This document shows, one piece after another, positions 1-5,587 of a stretch of DNA of 7,077 nt. A program made the position numbers and the translations under genes. Numbering within the stretch: the first letter of the stretch is position 1; each line of letters opens with the position of its first letter. Source of the stretch: Ruminococcus sp. (GTDB taxonomy: Bacteria; Bacillota; Clostridia; Oscillospirales; Acutalibacteraceae); the NCBI GenBank assembly GCA_023667385.1, contig JAMPAE010000074.1, forward strand, positions 1-7,077, in the 5' to 3' direction. Below the pieces are notes generated by a model. That model was not told the DNA's origin. It did not search any database and saw nothing but the letters and a program-made list of their open reading frames with translations.

Positions 1-1
1 C

Positions 2-1099
2 AATGACCCGAAAACTGCCCTTGTCGGCAATCCTGTCACAGGCAAGCCTTCGTTTGCGTTCATCTATGGCTATGAAGCGGACGGAGCAGCAATCAGCGGC
101 GGCGGAATAATTGACGGTAACTGTTATGCTTTTGTTGAGCGTAAAAGCGAATATTACGTAACGGGCAATTTTTATCCCAGACCAACCGTGATTTACATTG
201 AAAAAAGCAATCACATCACAGTTAAGGATGTTACAATTCAAAATGCACCGTTTTGGACTTTGCATCCGGCGGGCTGCGATGATGTTCTGATTTCTCAAAT
301 CAGGATTCTCAATCCGCTTGACGTTGCAAACAGCGACGGAATTGACCCTGATCATTGCACCAATGTCAGAATTGCAAATTGTCATGTTGAATGTGCAGAT
401 GATTGCATCTGCCTGAAAACGTCAAAAGGTAACAGTGAATATGGTCCGTGCGAAAACATTGTCATCACCGGCTGCACCTTAATTTCCACTTCGGCGGCAA
501 TCAAAATCGGCACGGAGGGCGTTGGCGATTTCCGCAACGTGATTGTTGATAATTGCATCATTTCAAAAAGCAATCGTGGACTCTCAATTCAGGTGCGTGA
601 CTGCGGCAACGTTGAAAACGTCAGCTTTTCAAACATCATGATTGAAACAAGGCGCTTTTGCTCTGATTGGTGGGGTACTGCCGAGCCGATTACAATCACT
701 GCGTTCAGGCGTGACGAAAACACAGTTTGCGGTCATGTGAAAAATGTTCGTTATTATAACATTACCTGCAAGGGTGAAAACGGCGTTTTGATTCACGGCA
801 CGGAAAACAACCTCATTGAGGACATCTCGTTTGAAAAGGTGAGTGTGACGCTTGAAAAAAGCTCAAAGTGGCCTTGCGGAATGTATGACCTGCGTCCATG
901 CATAGATTACGGCATTGAAAGCGACAAGAATGCTTGCTACTATCTGCGAAACGCAAAGGGAGTTTCAATTGTTAACAGCAGAGCTGTTATTGTGGGTGAA
1001 AGTGAATTTTATGCTCATGCAGTCAACGCAAAGAATGTCAGTGAAATGACCTTTGAAAAGTTTGCTGTTTCGGGCAACGCTCAGATAATTTCAGAATAA
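2..1099 (+). CDS. Glycoside hydrolase family 28 (polygalacturonase-like) protein, 5'-partial
   Basis: The frame is open from the first complete codon (base 2) to TAA at 1097-1099, giving 365 visible residues; the N-terminus lies before the window. GTG at 188 is an internal Val, because family-like sequence (ISGGGIIDGN, then RPTVIYIEKS) runs through it. Short turns with repeated Asn, Cys and Ile/Val ladders indicate a right-handed parallel beta-helix. Counting visible residues, GH28 landmarks are NSDGID (110-115) and CADDC (Asp133-Asp134), which supply the catalytic acids. The usual G-H-G is replaced by GTEG (170-173) and the usual R-I-K region reads RGLSIQ (from Arg192). WWGTAEPI and MYDLRPC, further on, are landmarks I associate with a clostridial/Bacteroidetes GH28 subgroup. 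Family role: hydrolysis of galacturonan or rhamnogalacturonan-type pectin. The substrate here is uncertain because of the altered motifs. There are 17 cysteines and no visible C-terminal anchor, which fits a cytoplasmic enzyme acting on imported oligosaccharides (inference). No clear terminator separates it from pyrH. Confidence 0.85.
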   Translation, partial: NDPKTALVGNPVTGKPSFAFIYGYEADGAAISGGGIIDGNCYAFVERKSEYYVTGNFYPRPTVIYIEKSNHITVKDVTIQNAPFWTLHPAGCDDVLISQIRILNPLDVANSDGIDPDHCTNVRIANCHVECADDCICLKTSKGNSEYGPCENIVITGCTLISTSAAIKIGTEGVGDFRNVIVDNCIISKSNRGLSIQVRDCGNVENVSFSNIMIETRRFCSDWWGTAEPITITAFRRDENTVCGHVKNVRYYNITCKGENGVLIHGTENNLIEDISFEKVSVTLEKSSKWPCGMYDLRPCIDYGIESDKNACYYLRNAKGVSIVNSRAVIVGESEFYAHAVNAKNVSEMTFEKFAVSGNAQIISE

Positions 1100-1114
1100 A
1101 TATTTTCAAAAACA

Positions 1115-1150
1115 CTTTACACTTAAACGCATATTTAGTAGAATGTAAAG
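1115..1150. promoter_or_regulatory. Inverted repeat bracketing the pyrH promoter, possible operator
   Basis: CTTTACA (1115-1121) and TGTAAAG (1144-1150) are perfect 7-base reverse complements with a 22-base centre. The left arm covers the -35 box and the right arm runs from the last base of the -10 box to the expected start site. This spacing could suit a dimeric repressor, but the arms are AT-rich and partly dictated by the -35 consensus, so chance is a serious alternative. I cannot match it to a known regulator's consensus. Confidence 0.25.
1116..1144 (+). promoter_or_regulatory. Sigma-A-type promoter for the pyrH operon
   Basis: The -35 box TTTACA (1116-1121, 5/6 to TTGACA) is separated by exactly 17 bases from the -10 box TAGAAT (1139-1144, 5/6 to TATAAT). 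The predicted transcript would start near 1150-1152, leaving an untranslated leader of about 46 bases before the pyrH ATG. It sits in the 98-base gap after the glycosidase gene, where the gene run starts with a housekeeping gene, so it probably drives pyrH and the genes downstream. Predicted from sequence only. Confidence 0.7.
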
Positions 1151-1197
1151 GACAGATAAATCAAACTTCATTAAGAGTTTTAAACGGAGGTAATTAA

Positions 1198-1905
1198 ATG
1201 CAGGCTGTATATAAAAGAATTCTTCTGAAGCTTTCAGGTGAGGTACTTGCAGGAAAAGACGGAAAAGGCATTGATTTTGAAACAGTCAACAGCATTTGCG
1301 AGGCTGTTAAAAAGTGCACGGAATACGGCGTTGAAATTGGTTTGGTTGTTGGCGGAGGCAACTTCTGGAGAGGCCGCAGCAGCGGTGAAATGGACAGAAC
1401 GAGGGCAGACCACATGGGTATGCTTGCAACAGCCATGAACTCGCTTGCACTTGCAGATTCGCTTGAGCAGATGGGTGTTGACGTCAGGGTGCAAACAGCA
1501 ATTGCAATGCAGCAGGTTGCTGAACCATATATCAGAAACAAAGCAGTTCGTCACCTTGAAAAAGGCAGAGTTGTGATTTTCGGTTGCGGAACAGGTAATC
1601 CGTTTTTCTCAACGGACACAGCGGCAGCGCTCAGAGCGGCTGAAATCAACGCAGAAATCATCTTCAAGGCAACAAACGTTGACGGCGTATATGATAAAGA
1701 CCCGAACAAGTTTGATGATGCAGTCAAATATGATACTCTCAGCCACACAGAAGTGCTTCAAAAAGGCCTTGCCGTTATGGACAGCACTGCGGCTTCACTT
1801 TGCCGTGACAACGGAATCGGTATCCTTGTTTTCAACCTTTCAGATCCGCAGAACATTGTTAAAGCGGTTCTCGGTGAAAACATCGGAACGATCGTTAAAG
1901 AATAA
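1198..1905 (+). CDS. pyrH: UMP kinase
   Basis: Bacterial-type uridylate kinase (amino-acid kinase fold, a hexamer in characterised homologues) converting UMP and ATP to UDP and ADP in the cytoplasm; this feeds UTP, CTP and UDP-sugar synthesis. The 235 residues match the family length. Visible motifs: N-terminal phosphate-binding KRILLKLSGE (6-15), VVGGGNFWRG (50-59), the UMP-site segment DRTRADHMGMLATAMNSLAL (66-85), GTGNPFFSTDTAAALRA (131-147) and the ATP-site segment KATNVDGVYDKDP (157-169). The ATG start has a strong GGAGG (1186-1190) seven bases upstream. It is the first gene of the housekeeping run, with its own promoter, and is followed by frr after 23 bases. In many Firmicutes rpsB and tsf precede pyrH; here a glycosidase does. 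Confidence 0.97.
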   Translation: MQAVYKRILLKLSGEVLAGKDGKGIDFETVNSICEAVKKCTEYGVEIGLVVGGGNFWRGRSSGEMDRTRADHMGMLATAMNSLALADSLEQMGVDVRVQTAIAMQQVAEPYIRNKAVRHLEKGRVVIFGCGTGNPFFSTDTAAALRAAEINAEIIFKATNVDGVYDKDPNKFDDAVKYDTLSHTEVLQKGLAVMDSTAASLCRDNGIGILVFNLSDPQNIVKAVLGENIGTIVKE

Positions 1906-1928
1906 ATTAATCAAAGGGGTATATTACA

Positions 1929-2483
1929 ATGAAAACAGTTTATGAATTTGCAAAAACAAAAATGGGAAAAACCGTAACTGCACTTAAAACAGAATACGGT
2001 GCAATTCGTGCCGGCAGAGCTAATCCGCAGGTGCTTGACAAAATCACAGTTGATTATTACGGAACTGCAACGCCGATCAATCAGCTTGCATCGGTTGCTG
2101 CAACAGAGGCGAGGGTTCTCACAATTCAGCCTTGGGACAAATCTGTTCTTCAGGCAATTGAAAAGGCAATTCAGACTTCTGACATCGGCATCAATCCGCA
2201 AAATGACGGTTCAGTCATCCGTCTGACTTTCCCTGCCTTGACTGAAGACAGACGTAAGGAAATCGTTAAGGATATTCAGAAAATTGCAGAAAGCTCAAAG
2301 GTTGCCGCACGTTCAATTCGCCGTGACGCAATTGAAAAGCTTAAGGCAATGAAAAAGGCTTCTGAAATCACAGAGGACGACCTTAAAGACGGCGAAAAAG
2401 AAATTCAGAAAATTACCGATGGCATTGTTAAAGAGATTGAAGAAATCTCTGCTTCAAAAGAAAAGGAAATCATGGACATCTGA
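1929..2483 (+). CDS. frr: Ribosome recycling factor
   Basis: RRF works with EF-G in the cytoplasm to split post-termination ribosomes after release of the finished protein. The 184 residues are full family length (about 185). The order is a helical N-terminal segment, then AGRANPQVLDKITVDYYGT, then the compact domain with TPINQLASV and ILxxQPWD-like LTIQPWDKS, then NDGSVIRLTFPALTEDRRKE. The long C-terminal helix contains the basic VAARSIRRDA stretch (125-134, Arg131-Arg132) that contacts 23S rRNA in characterised RRFs. The ATG is preceded by AAAGGGG (1913-1919) with a nine-base spacer. It lies 23 bases after pyrH and is almost certainly co-transcribed. Its TGA (2481-2483) overlaps an ATG at 2483 in the uppS frame, but the real uppS start lies further down. 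Confidence 0.97.
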   Translation: MKTVYEFAKTKMGKTVTALKTEYGAIRAGRANPQVLDKITVDYYGTATPINQLASVAATEARVLTIQPWDKSVLQAIEKAIQTSDIGINPQNDGSVIRLTFPALTEDRRKEIVKDIQKIAESSKVAARSIRRDAIEKLKAMKKASEITEDDLKDGEKEIQKITDGIVKEIEEISASKEKEIMDI

Positions 2484-2493
2484 TGATTTTGAC

Positions 2494-2525
2494 GGCTGTC
2501 TTGTCAGGAAAGCGACAAGACAGCC
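2494..2525 (+). terminator. Perfect 12-bp hairpin between frr and uppS, terminator-like
   Basis: GGCTGTCTTGTC (2494-2505) pairs without mismatch with GACAAGACAGCC (2514-2525) around an eight-base loop. It starts eleven bases after the frr stop. The stem is strong enough for an intrinsic terminator, but the T-run comes late: TATATTGCA follows the stem and TTTTT is only at 2535-2539. It could be a weak, leaky terminator that lowers expression of downstream genes, or a barrier to RNA decay or site of processing. The uppS ribosome site starts 25 bases after the stem. Confidence 0.5.
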
Positions 2526-2549
2526 TATATTGCATTTTTCAGTATGAAC

Positions 2550-2554
2550 GGAGG
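2550..2554 (+). promoter_or_regulatory. Ribosome binding site that fixes the uppS start
   Basis: GGAGG sits six bases before ATG 2561 and nine before ATG 2564. It argues for initiation here and against the in-frame ATG at 2483, which overlaps the frr stop and would add 26 non-conserved residues translated across the hairpin. Confidence 0.8.
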
Positions 2555-2560
2555 TTATAT

Positions 2561-3295
2561 ATGATGTCAACCGATAAAAACAAATTCAGTGTTTTGCCGC
2601 AGCACATTGCAATCATCATGGACGGCAATGGCAGATGGGCAAAGCAAAAAGGGCTTGAGCGCACAGAAGGACACAAAGTCGGCGCCGAGGTTTTCAGAAA
2701 AATTTGTCAGTATGCATCTGACATCGGAATAAAATATATGACCTTTTATGCCTTTTCAACTGAAAACTGGAAGCGCTCGAAAAACGAAGTCGGAAAAATT
2801 ATGGATCTTCTCAGGGTATATCTTGATGAGATGCAGCAAAGAGAGGACGAAAACGAAGCGGCAGGCTATAACATTCATTTCATCGGTGCACGTGACGGTA
2901 TGCCCGAGGACATTGTGCAAATGATGGACATTGTTGAATGCCGTTCGGAGGATAAGGATAAAATACATATTAACATTGCCGTTAATTACGGCGGCAGAGA
3001 TGAAATTGTTCATTCAGTGAAAAAAATTGCCGAAAAAATTAAAAGCGGAGAGCTTGAACCGAACCAAATCACCGAAAGCATGATTTGTGACGGGCTTTAC
3101 ACGGCGAATCAGCCCGACCCTGATTTGATTATCAGACCGAGCGGAGAATACAGACTGTCGAACTTTTTAATTTGGCAGGCAGCGTATGCAGAGTTTTATT
3201 ATGACAATGTGCTTTGGCCTGATTTCACGCCTGATGACCTTGACAGGGCAATCATGGCATATGAAAAACGCAACCGCAGGTTCGGCGGGGTGTGA
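2561..3295 (+). CDS. uppS: Undecaprenyl diphosphate synthase (cis-prenyltransferase)
   Basis: Cytosolic, membrane-associated enzyme adding eight isoprenyl units in cis to farnesyl diphosphate, making the C55 carrier for peptidoglycan and other wall polymers. From ATG 2561 it has 244 residues, close to the family's roughly 250. Motifs: IMDGNGRWA with catalytic Asp21; TFYAFSTENWKRS; YGGRDEIV; and PDPDLIIRPSGEYRLSNF, with Arg192, Arg198 and Ser200 aligning with the diphosphate-binding set. AEFYYDNVLWPDF carries Glu211, the Mg2+ ligand in E. coli numbering terms. The usual R-T-S-G-E reads RPSGE, a conservative variant. The start is chosen for the GGAGG at 2550-2554; ATG 2564 is an equally possible neighbour. 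The in-frame ATG at 2483 overlaps the frr stop but lacks a well-placed ribosome site. Isoprenoid precursors come from the MEP pathway, two enzymes of which (dxr, ispG) are encoded downstream. Confidence 0.96.
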   Translation: MMSTDKNKFSVLPQHIAIIMDGNGRWAKQKGLERTEGHKVGAEVFRKICQYASDIGIKYMTFYAFSTENWKRSKNEVGKIMDLLRVYLDEMQQREDENEAAGYNIHFIGARDGMPEDIVQMMDIVECRSEDKDKIHINIAVNYGGRDEIVHSVKKIAEKIKSGELEPNQITESMICDGLYTANQPDPDLIIRPSGEYRLSNFLIWQAAYAEFYYDNVLWPDFTPDDLDRAIMAYEKRNRRFGGV

Positions 3296-3308
3296 AAACT
3301 GCACGATA

Positions 3309-3327
3309 TGATTCAATCATTGAATCA
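3309..3327. repeat. 19-base perfect palindrome in the uppS-cdsA gap
   Basis: TGATTCAAT and ATTGAATCA are perfect reverse complements around a single C (3318). In RNA this gives an eight-bp, AT-rich stem with a three-base loop and no following T-run, so it is not a terminator. As DNA it has the symmetry of a dimeric regulator site, but I see no convincing promoter nearby and recognise no known consensus. It starts 13 bases after the uppS stop. The function is unknown. Confidence 0.5.
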
Positions 3328-3354
3328 GAGAAAACGTGAATTAATTTTAACTTT

Positions 3355-3389
3355 GAAAGGAACAGCTTTTTGCTGAGAATATTATAGAT
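3355..3389 (+). promoter_or_regulatory. Unusual cdsA translation-start leader: distant GAAAGGA plus mini-dyad
   Basis: The only Shine-Dalgarno-like motif before cdsA is GAAAGGA (3355-3361), 28 bases from the ATG and too far for ordinary use. Between them lie the mini-dyad CAGC-TTTTT-GCTG (3363-3375) and an AT-rich stretch ending TATAGAT just before the ATG. The motif is also eight bases ahead of a TTG (3370) opening a five-codon frame that stops with TAG (3385-3387), two bases before the cdsA ATG. Looping-out or reinitiation are both possible; neither is proven. Confidence 0.35.
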
Positions 3390-4295
3390 ATGAGTAAAAC
3401 GGAACGAAAAAAAGGCATAAAATTTAAAGGTGAAAGGACGCAGTCAACGATTATCATCGTCATTGGTCTGCTGTTGTTTATTGCAACAATCATTGCAAAT
3501 TTTACCATTGGTTACACGATGATTACCGCCGCAATTTCAGCTATGGCAACCTATGAGCTTGTGAAAGCGGTGGGCGCAAAAAGCAAGGTTTTGTTGGGCG
3601 TAACCTGCGCAGTCAGTGCGCTGACAGTCATGGCAGTCGGCTTCAAGGTGAGCCTGCCGAGCCCGTCTGTTATTTACAGCTTCTATGCGCTCATTATGCT
3701 GATTATCACGGTTATTTGCAATAAAACGATTAAATATACGGATGCGGTCACGGGTATGTTTGCTTCGGTTGCATTACCGTATTCATTTTCGTGCTTCATC
3801 AGGCTCAACAACATTGCCGAAATCAACCCACAGTATACACACCTTGAGGGAATTTTCCTTGTGATGATGGTGTTTACCTGCTCATGGCTGACAGACAGCT
3901 TTGCTTTCCTTGTTGGCAGAAAAATCGGCAAGCACAAAATGAGCCCGAACATCAGCCCGAAAAAATCCGTTGAGGGCGCAGTTTTCGGAACGCTTGTCAC
4001 TGCGGCGTTCAACGTGCTTCTGCTTTGGATTTACTCACTTGTTTCAACAAAAATCGGTCACGGCGCATTTATGGGTGAAAGCGCAATGAAGTATCTTTAC
4101 ATTATCCCGATTTCAGTTGTGCTTTCCGTTGTGAGTATGTTCGGCGACCTTGCAGCATCAGTGCTCAAACGAAACATTGGCATTAAGGATTACAGCAATC
4201 TTCTCCCCGGCCACGGCGGAATAATGGACAGATTCGACAGCACCTTGTTCGTGCTCCCGACTTTATATGGTATATTTGCATTGCTGTTTGCATAA
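3390..4295 (+). CDS. cdsA: Phosphatidate cytidylyltransferase (CDP-diglyceride synthase)
   Basis: Integral membrane enzyme converting phosphatidate and CTP to CDP-diacylglycerol, the branch point for anionic phospholipids and phosphatidylethanolamine. The 301 residues start with a basic cytosolic tail (about 1-18) and continue with several hydrophobic segments, of which the first is near 20-38. The C-terminal signature (257-283) matches the CDP-diglyceride synthase pattern throughout: SVLKR, KD, S, then LPGHGGIMDRFD, where Asp280 and Asp283 are expected to bind Mg2+ and CTP. SWLTDSFAFLVGRKIGKHKMSPNISPKKSVEG is the family's other conserved stretch (read as two pieces: the aspartate segment and the KMSPxxSPKKSVEG loop). 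The start is ATG 3390: TGA at 3354 closes the frame upstream, and no ATG, GTG or TTG lies between them. No Shine-Dalgarno is close. It is 94 bases downstream of uppS and 52 upstream of dxr. Confidence 0.96.
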   Translation: MSKTERKKGIKFKGERTQSTIIIVIGLLLFIATIIANFTIGYTMITAAISAMATYELVKAVGAKSKVLLGVTCAVSALTVMAVGFKVSLPSPSVIYSFYALIMLIITVICNKTIKYTDAVTGMFASVALPYSFSCFIRLNNIAEINPQYTHLEGIFLVMMVFTCSWLTDSFAFLVGRKIGKHKMSPNISPKKSVEGAVFGTLVTAAFNVLLLWIYSLVSTKIGHGAFMGESAMKYLYIIPISVVLSVVSMFGDLAASVLKRNIGIKDYSNLLPGHGGIMDRFDSTLFVLPTLYGIFALLFA

Positions 4296-4306
4296 TCAGA
4301 ACATAT

Positions 4307-4347
4307 GAAAGGAAAATGCGCATTTTTGCATAGTGTAAGATAAAGTT
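4307..4347 (+). promoter_or_regulatory. Unusual dxr translation-start leader: distant GAAAGGA plus palindrome
   Basis: As at cdsA, dxr has no nearby Shine-Dalgarno; GAAAGGA (4307-4313) lies 34 bases upstream. AAAATGC-GCATTTT (4313-4326) is a perfect 14-base palindrome starting on the last base of that motif, and ATGC/GCAT (4316-4319 with 4328-4331) is an alternative four-bp stem. A TTG at 4326, twelve bases after the motif, opens a five-codon frame ending in TAA (4341-4343), four bases before the dxr ATG; an ATG at 4305 shares that frame and stop. TAA at 4336 closes the dxr frame upstream, so the dxr start cannot move upstream. Confidence 0.35.
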
Positions 4348-5493
4348 ATGACACAGAAAATTTCAATTTTAGGCTCAACAGGTTCAATCGGAACGCAGTC
4401 ACTCGATGTTGCCGAAAAAAGAGGCTATGAAGTTATTGCACTGACAGCAAATTCAAGCGTTGACGCTGTTGAAGCACAAATCAGAAAATATAAGCCGAAA
4501 ATGGCGGCAATGGTTGACGAAGAAGCGGCAAAAGAGCTGAAGCACCGTGTTGCTGATACCGACACAAAAGTGCTTTGCGGAATGCAGGGCGTTTGCGAAT
4601 GTGCGGCGGTTGAGCAGGCTGACACAGTAATCAACAGCGTTGTTGGCATGGCAGGCCTTGAGCCGACCTTGTGCGCAATCAAGGCGAAGAAAAAAATTGC
4701 TCTTGCAAACAAAGAAACGCTTGTTGCCGGCGGCAGCCTTGTCACAAAAACCGCAAAGGAACACGGTGTTGACATCCTTCCGGTTGACAGTGAGCATTCT
4801 GCAATTTTTCAGTGCCTTCAGGGCATGAATAAAAAAGAGGAACTCAGGTCAATTATATTAACGGCGTCGGGCGGTCCGTTCTTCGGGAAAAGTGCCGATG
4901 AGCTTAAAGATGTCACCGTTGCGCAGGCGCTCAAGCATCCAAACTGGAGCATGGGTGCAAAAATCACAATTGATTCAGCAACAATGATGAACAAAGGCTT
5001 AGAGCTGATTGAAGCCGTTTGGTTGTTTGATGTTTTGCCAAGTGACGTTGACATTGTTGTTCACCGTGAAAGTGTGGTTCACTCTCTGATTGAATATGTT
5101 GACAACTCCGTCATCGCTCAGCTCGGCGTACCGGATATGCGAATTCCGATTCAATATGCGCTGACGTATCCTGAGCGCTTTGAATCCCCTGTGAAAAAGC
5201 TTAGTTTGAGCGATTACGGCACGCTGACTTTCTGCAAGCCGGATTATGACACTTTCAAGTGCATCAACATTTGCAGAAGTGCAATTGAAAAGGGCGGGCT
5301 TTATCCTGCAATTGCAAACGGTGCAAACGAAGCGGCAAACCTGCTTTTCAGGCAGGGTAAAATCGGCTTTCTTGACATTGCAGAGCTTGTTGGCGCAGCA
5401 GTTGAGGGCGGAAAATCAAAAGAAAATTACAGCTTTGATGATGTCATTGAAGCTGACAAAGCGGCCCGTGAATTTGTGCTGAGTCAGATTTGA
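4348..5493 (+). CDS. dxr: 1-deoxy-D-xylulose 5-phosphate reductoisomerase
   Basis: First committed enzyme of the MEP isoprenoid pathway: cytosolic, NADPH- and divalent-metal-dependent rearrangement and reduction of DXP to 2-C-methyl-D-erythritol 4-phosphate (the fosmidomycin target). Its 381 residues are full length. Visible landmarks: NADPH-binding ILGSTGSIGTQSLDV (7-21); LANKETLVAGG with Lys122; the metal-binding VDSEHSAIF (Asp147, Ser148, Glu149); ASGGPF (173-178); HPNWSMG with His197; and the substrate/metal segment MMNKGLE (Asn215, Lys216, Glu219). The C-terminal helical domain contains YPAIANGANEAAN. All expected catalytic residues are present, so it should be active. The start is fixed by TAA at 4336 just upstream in frame; it lacks a close ribosome site. 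It lies between cdsA and rseP, its usual Firmicute position, and supplies precursors for UppS. Confidence 0.97.
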   Translation: MTQKISILGSTGSIGTQSLDVAEKRGYEVIALTANSSVDAVEAQIRKYKPKMAAMVDEEAAKELKHRVADTDTKVLCGMQGVCECAAVEQADTVINSVVGMAGLEPTLCAIKAKKKIALANKETLVAGGSLVTKTAKEHGVDILPVDSEHSAIFQCLQGMNKKEELRSIILTASGGPFFGKSADELKDVTVAQALKHPNWSMGAKITIDSATMMNKGLELIEAVWLFDVLPSDVDIVVHRESVVHSLIEYVDNSVIAQLGVPDMRIPIQYALTYPERFESPVKKLSLSDYGTLTFCKPDYDTFKCINICRSAIEKGGLYPAIANGANEAANLLFRQGKIGFLDIAELVGAAVEGGKSKENYSFDDVIEADKAAREFVLSQI

Positions 5494-5503
5494 GGCTGAT
5501 TTT

Positions 5504-5552
5504 CAAATTTGTAGGGGCGCCCATCTGGCGTCCGTAAAATCAATTATTTTAC
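5504..5552. repeat. GTAGGGGCG-type palindromic repeat and adjoining AT hairpin
   Basis: After CAAATTTG (5504-5511) comes GTAGGGGCG; GGGCGCC (5515-5521) pairs with GGCGTCC (5527-5533) as a seven-bp stem containing one G-U pair, with loop CATCT. Next to it, GTAAAAT (5534-5540) pairs perfectly with ATTTTAC (5546-5552) around CAATT. The GC-rich unit resembles the short GTAGGGGCG...CGTCCG intergenic palindromes that I recall as dispersed repeats in many clostridial genomes; this is memory, not a search. It occupies the dxr-rseP gap. There is no T-run after the GC stem, so it is not a standard terminator. Confidence 0.5.
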
Positions 5553-5574
5553 ATATATGATTCACTGTGAAAGA

Positions 5575-5583
5575 AAAGGTGAT
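5575..5583 (+). promoter_or_regulatory. Ribosome binding site favouring a TTG start for rseP
   Basis: AAAGGTGAT (5575-5583) matches the 3' half of the extended Shine-Dalgarno AAGGAGGTGAT and ends four bases before TTG 5588, giving eight bases from its AGG core. The in-frame GTG at 5567 has no such site upstream, and the GTG at 5579 lies inside this motif. Confidence 0.6.
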
Positions 5584-5587
5584 ATAT

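Noticed and set aside
188..190. GTG as the start of the glycosidase gene
   Set aside because: The same frame is open and family-like back to base 2, and no ribosome site precedes 188; it is an internal Val codon.
1100..1197. Terminator for the glycosidase gene
   Set aside because: No GC stem with T-run is present; the only dyad there is the 7-bp repeat around the promoter, with 22 bases between its arms.
1194..1554. Open frames on the minus strand opposite pyrH
   Set aside because: They mirror the coding frame of a clear UMP kinase, have no ribosome sites and encode no recognisable domain.
2483..2560. UppS starting at ATG 2483, overlapping the frr stop (TGATG)
   Set aside because: It adds 26 residues not seen in the family, crosses the strong hairpin and lacks a well-placed ribosome site, while GGAGG is ideally placed before ATG 2561. 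An open stretch of 26 codons is not significant by itself.
3380..3392. TATTAT as a -10 box giving a leaderless cdsA transcript
   Set aside because: No plausible -35 box lies 16-18 bases upstream; AT-rich DNA before starts gives such hexamers often.
4425..5054. Minus-strand open frames opposite dxr
   Set aside because: They are shadows of a fully conserved gene whose catalytic motifs occupy the plus strand.
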